Assembly: GCA_024639325.1 (NCBI GenBank) | Contig: JAHEIO010000005.1 | Location: 1-64,000, forward strand | DNA from: Gammaproteobacteria bacterium | GTDB taxonomy: Bacteria; Pseudomonadota; Gammaproteobacteria; Arenicellales; JAANXG01 | Direction: 5' to 3' | DNA length: 64,000 nucleotides | Shown: positions 54,218 to 63,262 of the stretch, in pieces | How positions within the stretch are numbered: position 1 is the first letter of the stretch | Layout: every line of letters starts with the position of its first letter | Program-made: the position numbers and the translations under genes | Notes under the pieces: model-generated | Databases searched by the model: none | What the model was told of the DNA's origin: nothing | Seen by the model: the letters and a program-made list of their open reading frames with translations, nothing else

Positions 54218-57200
54218 TGTCGCCGAAATATGCTGAACTCCACTGTTTGACCAATTTTAGTTTCCTTCGCGGGGCATCTCACCCGGAAGAGCTGGTCGAA
54301 CGCGCCTGGCAACTGCAATACTCGGCACTGGCGATTACCGATGAATGTTCGATATCCGGCGTAGTCCGGGCACACCTCCGGAGCAGGGAATTGCATCCTG
54401 GAAACAGCGAACGAAAACCCGCGGCCGGAGCTCTAAAGCTGATCATCGGCAGTGAGTTCGTGTTGACCGAGGGGGTGAAGGTCGTCTTGCTGGCCACGAG
54501 TCGCAACGGCTACGGCCAGTTGTGCGAGCTGATCACCACGGCCCGACGGGCGGCGGAGAAAGGCGGCTATCGCCTGGACCGGGAAATGTTGCTGGATCAT
54601 TGCCTCGATGAGTGTATTTGCCTGTGGTGCCCGGTTCCGCAAATCGACGACTTTGTTCATTTGGAACGAGGCCGCTGGCTGAAGCACTATTTTCCGGACC
54701 GGCTCTGGATTTCCGTGGAGTTGTTGATGCGGCAAGATGACCGCCGGTGGCTGCAGAGATCCGGTGCGCTTGGCTCACGGCTGAAGTTGCCTCTGTGTGC
54801 CAGCGGCGATGTGCACATGCACAGACGTTACCGGCGATCCCTGCAGGATACCCTGACCGCGATCCGCCTGAAACGGCCCTTGAGTCGGGTCGGCCTCGAT
54901 CTGTTCCCGAATGGAGAACGCCACTTGAGGCCGCTTCATCGCCTGAGCCGGATCTACCCGCGGGGGTTGCTGGCGGCAACCTGCGAGATCGCGTCCCGGT
55001 GCCACTTTTCCCTGGATGAGCTGCGCTACGAATACCCCAGGGAACTGGTCCGGGACGGCTATACGCCAATTGGGTGGCTCACCCACTTGACGAAGCAGGG
55101 CATGCGGCGCCGGTGGCCCGATAAAGTGCCGGACAAGGTGAAAAAGCTGGTCAGGCACGAACTCGCGCTCATTCGGGAGCTGCGCTATGAGTCCTATTTT
55201 CTTACGGTTTACGACATCGTCTGTTTTGCCCGCGAGCAGGGCATTTTGTGTCAGGGCCGGGGATCCGCGGCCAACTCGGCCATTTGTTACTGCCTGGGGA
55301 TTACCGAGGTCGATCCCGCCCGCATGGACCTGCTGTTCGAGCGCTTTATCTCGCGTGAACGCAATGAACCCCCGGATATCGACGTCGATTTCGAGCATGA
55401 GCGGCGGGAAGAGGTCATTCAGTACATCTATGACAAATACGGCAGGGAGCGTGCGGCGTTGGCCGCTACGGTCATCACCTACCGGCCCCGAAGTGCCATT
55501 CGTGATGTCGGCAAGGCACTGGGACTGGACCTCAATCAGTTGGATCGGCTGGCCAAATCAATACAGTGGTGGGACCGGGATGTGCTGCGGTCGGAAGCGT
55601 TGCGGGGACTGGGTTTCGATCCCGACAGCCCGCGGTTGAAGCTGCTCGCCGCACTGGTCGGCGAATTGATCGGGTTCCCACGGCACCTGTCACAGCACGT
55701 CGGCGGGTTCATCATCGCTGAAAGCAGGGTGTCGCGGCTCGTGCCCATCGAAAACGCAGCCATGCCCGAACGCACGGTAATCCAGTGGGAAAAAGGTGAT
55801 CTCGAGGCGCTGGGGCTGCTCAAGGTCGATGTCCTGGGCCTGGGTATGCTCACTGCTATTCGCAAGGCACTGTCCTATCTGTCAAAGCAAACGGGCCGCC
55901 GCTGGTCCATGGCGGATGTGCCCGCGGAGGATCCGGAGGTCTACCGCATGCTGCAGAAAGCCGACACTATCGGTGTATTCCAGATCGAGTCGCGCGCCCA
56001 GATGTCGATGCTGCCCAGGCTGAGGCCCCGCTCTTACTATGATCTGGTCATCGAGATCGCCATTGTCCGGCCCGGGCCTATACAGGGCGAAATGGTCCAT
56101 CCGTATCTGCGGCGCCGGAACGGCACGGAGCCGGTGACGTACCCCAGCCCCGAGGTCAGGAGTGTACTGGAGCGTACTCTGGGCGTGCCCATATTCCAGG
56201 AGCAGGTCATGCAACTGTCCATTGTCGCCGCTGGTTTCACCCCGGGGGAAGCGGATCAGCTGCGGCGGAGTATGGCGGCCTGGAAACGGCGGGGCGGGCT
56301 GCAGAAGTTTCAGGAGAAGCTAAAGCAGGGCATGCGTGAACGCGGCTATGGCAGCCAGTTTGCCGACCAGATATGTCAACAGATACAGGGATTCGGTGAG
56401 TACGGTTTTCCCGAGTCCCACTCGGCGAGTTTTGCCCTGCTGGCCTACGTATCGGCATGGCTCAAACGGCACCACCCGGCCATATTCACCTGCGCTTTGC
56501 TTAACAGCCTGCCGATGGGTTTTTACGCGCCGGCCCAACTGGTGGCGGACGCAGTCCGGCACGGCGTCGATGTGCTACCCGTCGATGTTCAGTACAGTAT
56601 CGCGGATTCCACCGTGGAAGGCGCATCGACCCTCCGACTGGGCCTGAGACGCGTCAAAGGCCTTTCGGAGTCAGGCATGGCGCGCATTGTCCGTGCCCGC
56701 GAATACCAACCCTTCATCGACGTTCAAGATCTCGGTGACCGTGCCGAACTGAATCGACACGACCTGGAGTGTCTGGCTTCGGCGGACGCGCTGATCGGCC
56801 TGAGCGGGCACAGGCACCGGGCTTTCTGGTCGGTCAGTGGAGTCGAAAGATCCATGCCTGTGCTGCCATCGCCTCGATTTGCCGAAGCAGACCCTCTTCT
56901 GAGGCATCCCACCGAAGGCGAGAACATTGTTGCCGACTATGCCCATGTCGGCCTCAGTCTCCGGCGCCATCCTGTCGCCTTGCTGCGGGCGCGCCTGGAC
57001 CGGGAGAGCATATGCCCTGCACAGCACCTGTGGGCGTTGCGTGACGGCTCGACGGCGACTGCCGCAGGGCTGGTCATCAACCGTCAACGCCCCGGCTCGG
57101 CGTCCGGGGTGATTTTCATGACCCTGGAGGACGAGACCGGATACGTCAATGTCGTGGTCTGGCCCGGCATCGCCGAAACCCAGCGTCAGGCTCTGCTGTG

Positions 57201-57330
57201 TTCGAGACTGCTCGCCGTGACCGGACGGGTGCAAAAAGAAGACGACGTATTGCACCTGGTAGCCGGGAAGCTGTGGGATCTGAGCAACTGGCTGGGCGAG
57301 CTGACCGCGCGTTCGCGTGATTTTTGCTAG
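54217..57330 (+). CDS. dnaE2: Error-prone DNA polymerase DnaE2
   Basis: This 1037-residue C-family polymerase starts with the PHP domain (YAELHCLTNFSFLRGASHPEELV). The catalytic palm has CQGRGSAANSAICYCLGIT and RNEPPDIDVDFEHERREEVIQYIYDKYG, supplying the acidic triad with DVLGLGML further on. It ends with the helix-hairpin-helix and OB region (GVIFMTLEDETGYVNVVVWP). Length and GASHPEELV identify DnaE2 rather than replicative DnaE (about 1160). It acts with ImuA and ImuB in SOS mutagenesis but here lies 3.9 kb from imuB. No ribosome site is visible before the ATG. Confidence 0.95.
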   Translation: MSPKYAELHCLTNFSFLRGASHPEELVERAWQLQYSALAITDECSISGVVRAHLRSRELHPGNSERKPAAGALKLIIGSEFVLTEGVKVVLLATSRNGYGQLCELITTARRAAEKGGYRLDREMLLDHCLDECICLWCPVPQIDDFVHLERGRWLKHYFPDRLWISVELLMRQDDRRWLQRSGALGSRLKLPLCASGDVHMHRRYRRSLQDTLTAIRLKRPLSRVGLDLFPNGERHLRPLHRLSRIYPRGLLAATCEIASRCHFSLDELRYEYPRELVRDGYTPIGWLTHLTKQGMRRRWPDKVPDKVKKLVRHELALIRELRYESYFLTVYDIVCFAREQGILCQGRGSAANSAICYCLGITEVDPARMDLLFERFISRERNEPPDIDVDFEHERREEVIQYIYDKYGRERAALAATVITYRPRSAIRDVGKALGLDLNQLDRLAKSIQWWDRDVLRSEALRGLGFDPDSPRLKLLAALVGELIGFPRHLSQHVGGFIIAESRVSRLVPIENAAMPERTVIQWEKGDLEALGLLKVDVLGLGMLTAIRKALSYLSKQTGRRWSMADVPAEDPEVYRMLQKADTIGVFQIESRAQMSMLPRLRPRSYYDLVIEIAIVRPGPIQGEMVHPYLRRRNGTEPVTYPSPEVRSVLERTLGVPIFQEQVMQLSIVAAGFTPGEADQLRRSMAAWKRRGGLQKFQEKLKQGMRERGYGSQFADQICQQIQGFGEYGFPESHSASFALLAYVSAWLKRHHPAIFTCALLNSLPMGFYAPAQLVADAVRHGVDVLPVDVQYSIADSTVEGASTLRLGLRRVKGLSESGMARIVRAREYQPFIDVQDLGDRAELNRHDLECLASADALIGLSGHRHRAFWSVSGVERSMPVLPSPRFAEADPLLRHPTEGENIVADYAHVGLSLRRHPVALLRARLDRESICPAQHLWALRDGSTATAAGLVINRQRPGSASGVIFMTLEDETGYVNVVVWPGIAETQRQALLCSRLLAVTGRVQKEDDVLHLVAGKLWDLSNWLGELTARSRDFC

Positions 57331-57333
57331 GTT

Positions 57334-57362
57334 TTGACAGGTCCACCGGCCATCTATATGAT
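57334..57362 (+). promoter_or_regulatory. Near-consensus sigma-70 promoter for rpmF-plsX-fab operon
   Basis: TTGACA (57334-57339) and TATGAT (57357-57362) are separated by 17 bp. It begins four bases after the dnaE2 stop and would start transcription near 57369, 75 nt before rpmF. Confidence 0.78.
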
Positions 57363-57443
57363 GCGCCGACCATACACGATGTAACGCGGGCCCGATTGCG
57401 TTATGTCATTGTTTTGATTAATCATTTGTAAGCAAGGACCAAC

Positions 57444-57632
57444 ATGGCCGTACAACAGAACCGAAAAACACCGTCCAAGCGGGGTATGCGGCGCTCCCAC
57501 GACGCCCTGGGTAAACCCACGTTATCCACCGACCCGGTAACCGGGGAGCTGCACCGCCGGCATCACACCACTCCCACGGGGTACTACCGGGGCAAGCAGG
57601 TGGTACGAATCAAGTCCGAGGACGACGAATAG
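57444..57632 (+). CDS. rpmF: 50S ribosomal protein L32
   Basis: This 62-residue protein begins [22 protein letters not shown] and contains [14 protein letters not shown], the standard bL32 pattern. The zinc cysteines of some L32 proteins are absent, giving the zinc-free form usual in gammaproteobacteria. AAGGA precedes the ATG. It leads the plsX-fab operon as in E. coli, without yceD in front. Confidence 0.97.
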   Translation: MAVQQNRKTPSKRGMRRSHDALGKPTLSTDPVTGELHRRHHTTPTGYYRGKQVVRIKSEDDE

Positions 57633-57674
57633 CCTTTTGACGTATAGTCGTTAGGTGGAAAATCCAGGCTTATC

Positions 57675-58691
57675 GTGAGCATCACCATTGCCGTTGATGC
57701 AATGGGTGGAGACCATGGCCCGAAAGTAACGGTCCCGGGGTCACTGGCGGCACTCGCGCACGAAAATGATCTGAACCTGATCCTGGTCGGAAAACCGGAC
57801 CATATCGAAGCGCAACTCAGCAAGTCGGGCCCAGGGACGAGCAGTATCCAGGTTCAACCTGCTTCGGAGACCGTGGAGATGAACGAAGACCCGGCGCGGG
57901 CCCTGCGCCGTAAAAAGGATTCTTCCATGCGGGTCGCAATCAATCTGGTAAAATCCGGTGAGGCGGATGCCTGTCTGAGCGCGGGGAATACGGGTGCCCT
58001 GATGGCGACTTCGCGTTTCGTTCTCAAAACGCTGCCAGGCATCGATAGGCCTGCAATCGTTGCGGCACTGCCATCGCTCCGGGGACATGTCCACGTGCTC
58101 GATCTCGGCGCAAATGTCGACAGTCCGCCGGAGCTGCTGCTCCAATTCGCGATCATGGGTTCGGTGCTGGTAAAACGGGTCGAGCACAAGCCCAAGCCAA
58201 GCATAGGCTTGCTGAATATCGGCGTCGAGGACATAAAGGGTAATGGTATTGTCAAGCGGGCAGCTGAACTGATTCAGCAGAGCGGGTTGAACTATTGCGG
58301 ATACGTGGAGGGCGACGCCATCTATACCGGTGACGTCGACGTGATCGTGTGCGACGGTTTCGACGGCAATGTTGCGCTAAAGGCCAGCGAGGGCCTGGCC
58401 ACGATGATTTCCAGCATAATGAGGGAAGAATTCAGCAGGAGCGCGTTCAGAAAATTTGCCGGTATGTTTGCATTGCCCATCGTCAATGCCTTCAGAAAAA
58501 AAATCGACCACCGAAGGTACAACGGCGCTACCCTGGTCGGCCTGAACGGGATCGTGATCAAGAGCCATGGCGGCGCGGATGCCCTGGCTTTCAGGCAGTC
58601 GCTGCTGGTGGCCGCTACAGCAGTCAGGGAAAAGGTCATTGGCCATCTGTCGGATGAGCTTTCCCGGACCCTGCAGGCAGTACCTCATTGA
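57675..58691 (+). CDS. plsX: Phosphate acyltransferase PlsX
   Basis: The 338-residue protein shows [21 protein letters not shown] at the start, [11 protein letters not shown]-like [29 protein letters not shown], and [14 protein letters not shown]. It converts acyl-ACP to acyl-phosphate for phospholipid synthesis. The start is GTG 57675. The stop overlaps the fabH start. Confidence 0.96.
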   Translation: MSITIAVDAMGGDHGPKVTVPGSLAALAHENDLNLILVGKPDHIEAQLSKSGPGTSSIQVQPASETVEMNEDPARALRRKKDSSMRVAINLVKSGEADACLSAGNTGALMATSRFVLKTLPGIDRPAIVAALPSLRGHVHVLDLGANVDSPPELLLQFAIMGSVLVKRVEHKPKPSIGLLNIGVEDIKGNGIVKRAAELIQQSGLNYCGYVEGDAIYTGDVDVIVCDGFDGNVALKASEGLATMISSIMREEFSRSAFRKFAGMFALPIVNAFRKKIDHRRYNGATLVGLNGIVIKSHGGADALAFRQSLLVAATAVREKVIGHLSDELSRTLQAVPH

Positions 58692-59659
58692 GCTTCGCAC
58701 GAGTCATCGGCACCGGCGGCTATTTGCCGGAGAAAGTGCTCACCAGCGCGGAACTGGAAAAGATGGTGGACACGACCGAGCAGTGGATCATCTCGCGCAC
58801 CGGAGTCCGTGAACGGCGAATCGCCGCCGACCATGAGCGCACCAGCGATCTGGCCGAGCGCGCATCCCGGGCAGCACTAGACGAAGCCGGGATATCTCCG
58901 CAGGAACTCGACCTGATCATCGTCGCCACCACGACACCGGATCACGTCTTTCCCAGTGTGGCCTGTCTCCTTCAGGACCGCCTGGGAATACATAATGGCG
59001 GACCCGCATTCGACATTCAGGCGGTTTGTACCGGTTTTGTATACGCTCTGGACGTGGTGAACCGTTTTTTTCTGACCGGCGCCTCGAAGAAGGCCCTGGT
59101 GGTGGGTGCGGAAACCTTCAGCCGCATCATCGACTGGACGGACCGAAACACCTGCATTCTGTTTGGAGATGGCGCCGGCGCCGTCGTGTTGGAGGCGGCG
59201 GATGAACCCGGCATCGTGTCGACGCATCTGCACGCGGATGGCAAATACCACGAACTTCTGAGCGTTCCCATGGGCGTATCGGCGAATTACGAACAGGTGC
59301 TGAAGGGCGAAGCCTACACCCAGATGCGCGGCAGTGAAGTGTTCAAATGGGCGGTAAAGGCACTGGGCGACATCGTCGATGAAACTCTGCTGGCGAACTC
59401 GCTTGAAAAATCCGACATAGATTGGCTCATACCCCACCAGGCCAATATACGAATCATCAACGCGACCGCGAAAAAGCTGGATATGAATATGAATCGGGTG
59501 ATCGTTACCGTTGATCGCCATGGAAATACCTCCGCCGCGTCGATACCGCTCGCTTTCAACGAAGCCGTTCGCGACGGTCGAATCCAACGCGGCCAGAAAG
59601 TCATCATGGAAGGGTTCGGTGGTGGTTTTACCTGGGGCTCCATCCTCCTCGTCTATTAG
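58688..59659 (+). CDS. fabH: 3-oxoacyl-ACP synthase III (KAS III)
   Basis: This 323-residue thiolase-fold enzyme has the active-site Cys in [13 protein letters not shown] (near 114), His in [15 protein letters not shown] and Asn in [12 protein letters not shown]. It condenses acetyl-CoA with malonyl-ACP to begin fatty acid synthesis. The start is TTG 58688 overlapping the plsX stop. fabG, not fabD, follows after 13 bases. Confidence 0.96.
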   Translation: MSFARVIGTGGYLPEKVLTSAELEKMVDTTEQWIISRTGVRERRIAADHERTSDLAERASRAALDEAGISPQELDLIIVATTTPDHVFPSVACLLQDRLGIHNGGPAFDIQAVCTGFVYALDVVNRFFLTGASKKALVVGAETFSRIIDWTDRNTCILFGDGAGAVVLEAADEPGIVSTHLHADGKYHELLSVPMGVSANYEQVLKGEAYTQMRGSEVFKWAVKALGDIVDETLLANSLEKSDIDWLIPHQANIRIINATAKKLDMNMNRVIVTVDRHGNTSAASIPLAFNEAVRDGRIQRGQKVIMEGFGGGFTWGSILLVY

Positions 59660-59672
59660 CAGTCGGCAAAAA

Positions 59673-60425
59673 ATGCAGGTTAAGCTCGACAATGAAGTCT
59701 GCCTCGTTACCGGGGCCACTCGGGGCATCGGGAAAGCCATAGCGACGGCACTGGCCCGAGCCGGGGGTGTCGTCATCGGCACCGCGACCTCCGATAGGGG
59801 AGCTTCGATAATCGACGGCTATTTCAGCGAGCGTGGTCTCTCCGGCAGCGGCGCCGTGCTGAACGTTGTCGATTCCGCAGCGGTTACCGAACTTGTGGAC
59901 AAGGTTCGCCGAGAGCGGGGTGCACCCACGGTGCTTATCAACAATGCGGGCATCACCCGCGACAATCTGCTGCTTAGGATGAGCGAGGATGAGTGGGATG
60001 ACGTGCTCGATACCGATCTGAAATCCGTTTACCGTGTCAGCAAGGCTTGCCTGCGCGGTATGACCAAAGCCAGACACGGAAGGATTGTCAACGTTACCTC
60101 CGTAGTCGGCGCGTCCGGCAACCCGGGCCAGAGCAACTACGCCGCGGCCAAGGCGGGCATGGTCGGATTCACCAAATCCCTGGCCGCGGAGGTTGCCACC
60201 CGGGGTGTAACGGTTAATGCGGTTGCCCCGGGGTTCATCGACACCGAAATGACGCGCGCACTATCGGAATCGCAGCGGGAACAGCTGCTTCGACGGATTC
60301 CCGTGGGGCGCCTTGGAACGCCGGAAGATGTCGCTCAGGCCGTTGTATTTCTGGCGTCGGGCGCCGCCTGTTACATTACCGGCGTAACCCTGCATGTCAA
60401 CGGTGGCATGTATATGACGTATTGA
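59673..60425 (+). CDS. fabG: 3-oxoacyl-ACP reductase FabG
   Basis: The protein has 250 residues from ATG 59673; the ORF-track extension lies inside fabH. It is a short-chain dehydrogenase with TGATRGIGKAIA (NADP), NNAGITRDNLLLRM, the catalytic Ser in VNVTSVVGASGN, and Y-x3-K in SNYAAAKAG. The ending GVTLHVNGGMYM is typical of FabG. It reduces 3-oxoacyl-ACP in each elongation cycle. Confidence 0.96.
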   Translation: MQVKLDNEVCLVTGATRGIGKAIATALARAGGVVIGTATSDRGASIIDGYFSERGLSGSGAVLNVVDSAAVTELVDKVRRERGAPTVLINNAGITRDNLLLRMSEDEWDDVLDTDLKSVYRVSKACLRGMTKARHGRIVNVTSVVGASGNPGQSNYAAAKAGMVGFTKSLAAEVATRGVTVNAVAPGFIDTEMTRALSESQREQLLRRIPVGRLGTPEDVAQAVVFLASGAACYITGVTLHVNGGMYMTY

Positions 60426-60481
60426 TTTTTAGGTGATTGGAATTCTGAATTTTGCGGGATTCAAACCAAAGCCGTGTATCA

Positions 60482-60504
60482 TCCAATGTTGCGTCAACAT
60501 TGGA
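60482..60504. promoter_or_regulatory. Perfect 10-bp palindrome in the fabG-acpP spacer
   Basis: TCCAATGTTG and CAACATTGGA flank the three bases CGT. The repeat lies 69 bp before acpP. No T-run follows, so it is not an ordinary terminator. It could be an operator or a stable mRNA hairpin that lifts acpP expression or marks a processing site. Confidence 0.5.
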
Positions 60505-60572
60505 CTTGCTACCCGGATTGTTGTTAACTATGCGGCCTGAACAGGCTGGATTTACTGGAGGATATTTTACTC

Positions 60573-60806
60573 ATGAGCAGTGTTGAAGAACGCGTCAAGA
60601 AGATTGTCGTCGAACAGCTGGGTGTAGGGGAGGATCAGGTTACGGCCGAGGCATCGTTTGTGGATGATCTGGGCGCAGACTCGCTCGATACGGTCGAGCT
60701 GGTAATGGCTCTTGAGGAAGAGTTCGAAACGGAGATACCGGACGAGGAAGCGGAAAAGATCACTACGGTTCAGCAGGCTATCGATTACATCAACCAGAAG
60801 ACCTGA
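60573..60806 (+). CDS. acpP: Acyl carrier protein
   Basis: The 77-residue acidic protein has the phosphopantetheine serine at position 37 in [24 protein letters not shown] lies at good spacing before the ATG. It carries acyl chains as thioesters for the Fab enzymes, PlsX and others. It is separated from fabG by 147 bp and from fabF by 166 bp, suggesting its own promoter. Confidence 0.98.
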   Translation: MSSVEERVKKIVVEQLGVGEDQVTAEASFVDDLGADSLDTVELVMALEEEFETEIPDEEAEKITTVQQAIDYINQKT

Positions 60807-60972
60807 ACGGGATCCGGTGTGGTGCGGGGCCGCTGCCGGTCAAGCAAATCGGTCTCGTGGTTTCCAATAGTCTGTCGTGACGTCATCATCCGGGATCGTG
60901 GCAGGGCCGCTGACCAGGGAAGCGCCGCCGCGCATTTCGTAATCCAGGGATTCACATCGGTAAGTTTGTCAT

Positions 60973-62214
60973 ATGCGTGATCGCCGCGTTGTCGTTACAG
61001 GACTGGGTATTATTTCTCCCCTCGGTGTCGGCATCGATGACAACTGGCGGCGCATCGTCGACGGAAACAGCGGAATCGGACCCATCGATCGTTTCGATGC
61101 CGCGGGCATCGCCAGCACCATCGCGGGTCAGGCGGACGAGTTCCACGCAGAAAATTATTTCTCGCCCAAAGACACCCGTAAAATGGACCGATTCATCCAG
61201 CTCGGTATGGCTACGGGAATGGATGCGTTTGCCGATTCCGGTCTGGAGATCGACGAACGCAATGCAAATCGCGCTGGCGTATACATTGGCTCCGGCATTG
61301 GCGGTGTGGAGACAATCGAAAAAATGGCGCTTACCTATGAACAAAAAGGACCCCGGCGCATATCCCCATTCTACGTTCCCATGTCGATCATCAATATGAT
61401 ATCCGGCAACCTTTCGATCATGTATGGACTGAAGGGCCCGAACCTATCGATGGTAACCGCTTGTACCACGGGGACCCATGCCATAGGTGAGGCCGGGCGG
61501 CTCATCGAATATGGTGACGCGGATGTCATGATCGCGGGCGGCGCCGAAGCGGCCATTACGCCCACCGCCATGGCCGGATTCTCCAACGCCAAGGCGCTCA
61601 GTACGCGGAACGATGCCCCGGAGGCCGCAAGCAGACCCTGGGACAGGGGTCGGGACGGATTCGTGATGGGGGAAGGTGCGGGCGTGATGGTGCTCGAGGA
61701 GTTGGAACACGCTCGGGCGCGCGGCGCGCGGATCTACGCGGAGCTGGCCGGGTTTGGCATGAGCGCCGACGCGTACCACATGACCAGCCCGTCTCCCGGT
61801 GGCGAAGGTGCGGCGCAGTGCATGAACAACTGCATGAGAAATGCCGGAATCAACCCGGATGAGGTGGGCTACATCAATGCCCACGGGACGTCCACCCCGC
61901 AAGGAGACATCGCCGAAACAATGGCTGTCAAATCCAGCTTCGACGATCATGCGTTTGAACTGGCGGTCAGTTCCACCAAATCCATGATTGGCCATTTGTT
62001 GGGTGCGGCCGGTGGGGTGGAGGCGGTCTATACCGCGCTCGCTCTTCATCATCAGATATTGCCCCCGACAATCAATCTGCACGATCCTGACCCGGAGTGC
62101 GATCTGGACTTCGTCGCCAACGCCGCGCGGGATGTTGAATTCGATGTTGCGCTGAGTAATTCCTTCGGCTTCGGTGGGACCAACGGCACGATTGCACTTA
62201 GACGCTTGACTTGA
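60973..62214 (+). CDS. fabF: 3-oxoacyl-ACP synthase II (KAS II)
   Basis: This 413-residue condensing enzyme has the nucleophile Cys in MVTACTTGTHAIGEA (near 164), the histidines in INAHGTSTPQGD and IGHLLGAAGGVEAV, and the KS lysine in STKSMIG. It elongates acyl-ACP and adjusts membrane fluidity. It follows acpP in the canonical order. mltG comes next, with no pabC between. Confidence 0.97.
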   Translation: MRDRRVVVTGLGIISPLGVGIDDNWRRIVDGNSGIGPIDRFDAAGIASTIAGQADEFHAENYFSPKDTRKMDRFIQLGMATGMDAFADSGLEIDERNANRAGVYIGSGIGGVETIEKMALTYEQKGPRRISPFYVPMSIINMISGNLSIMYGLKGPNLSMVTACTTGTHAIGEAGRLIEYGDADVMIAGGAEAAITPTAMAGFSNAKALSTRNDAPEAASRPWDRGRDGFVMGEGAGVMVLEELEHARARGARIYAELAGFGMSADAYHMTSPSPGGEGAAQCMNNCMRNAGINPDEVGYINAHGTSTPQGDIAETMAVKSSFDDHAFELAVSSTKSMIGHLLGAAGGVEAVYTALALHHQILPPTINLHDPDPECDLDFVANAARDVEFDVALSNSFGFGGTNGTIALRRLT

Positions 62215-62239
62215 CCTGCAGGCTACACTCCCTAGAACC

Positions 62240-63256
62240 GTGGTTCGGGCAATCGGAATCTTTTTCACCATCCTGGTTTCGGCACTTGTGATCGCGGCAG
62301 GTTACCTGCAATGGAGCAGCAACCAACCAGTTAACGGCAGCGCGCGATTCACCATCAGCCCCGGGGAAGGGGTATCGACCGTGGCGCGGAATCTGGTCGA
62401 TACCGGCCTGCTGTCCGAACCATACGCTTTCATCCTGTGGAGTTATCGACGGGGAGACACCGGATCGCTGAAAGCTGGCGAATATCAAATAGATGAGGGC
62501 ACGTCCCTGGGCCGGCTGCTGGACAAGTTCGTCGATGGGGACGTCGTAACCTATTCCATCACCCTCATCGAAGGGTGGACTTTCGAACAGTTCCTGTCCG
62601 TGCTCGGAGCCCATCCCGTTCTAAAAAACCGCGTCGCACCGAGATCGGTTTCCGAGATCATGTTCGAACTGGGACACGAGGGACTGCATCCGGAGGGTCG
62701 ATTCTTCCCGGATACCTATGTTTTCGACGCGGGCACATCCGTTATCGATATTCTGCATCAGGCCTTCGAGCGGATGGTTGAAGTTGTGGATCGGGAATGG
62801 GAAGCGCGACTGCCCGGTACGTTACTGAAAAACAAGGACGAGGCGTTGGTCCTCGCCTCTATAATTGAAAAAGAAACCGGAAAACCCGAGGAAAGAGCAA
62901 TCATATCCGCCGTGTTCAATAATCGCTTACGGAGGAAAATGCGGCTGCAGACGGATCCCACCGTGATCTACGGACTGGGTGACGGTTTTGACGGAAACCT
63001 GAAGCGTTCACACCTCAGTCAGGACACGCCCTACAACACGTATGTGCGTTTCGGGCTCCCGCCCACGCCGATAGCCAACCCCGGGGCAGATGCAATCAGG
63101 GCCGCGCTACGTCCCGCGGACACTCGGGCACTGTATTTCGTATCCCGCGGTGATGGTTCGCACCAATTTTCCGAAACACTCCCGGAACACAATGAGGCCG
63201 TTGCCCGGTATCAGTTGGGTGGCGACAGAAATAAAATCTCTGCATCCGGCGACTGA
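62240..63256 (+). CDS. mltG: Endolytic murein transglycosylase MltG
   Basis: The 338-residue protein starts at GTG 62240. One N-terminal membrane anchor (IFFTILVSALVIAAGYLQW) precedes a LysM-like subdomain and the YceG catalytic domain with LASIIEKETGKPEERAIISAVFNNRL, whose first Glu is catalytic, LQTDPTVIYG and SPYNTY-like DTPYNTYVRFGLPPTPIANPG. It cuts nascent glycan strands in the periplasm and limits their length. tmk follows after six bases. Confidence 0.95.
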   Translation: MVRAIGIFFTILVSALVIAAGYLQWSSNQPVNGSARFTISPGEGVSTVARNLVDTGLLSEPYAFILWSYRRGDTGSLKAGEYQIDEGTSLGRLLDKFVDGDVVTYSITLIEGWTFEQFLSVLGAHPVLKNRVAPRSVSEIMFELGHEGLHPEGRFFPDTYVFDAGTSVIDILHQAFERMVEVVDREWEARLPGTLLKNKDEALVLASIIEKETGKPEERAIISAVFNNRLRRKMRLQTDPTVIYGLGDGFDGNLKRSHLSQDTPYNTYVRFGLPPTPIANPGADAIRAALRPADTRALYFVSRGDGSHQFSETLPEHNEAVARYQLGGDRNKISASGD

Positions 63257-63262
63257 CGGTTT

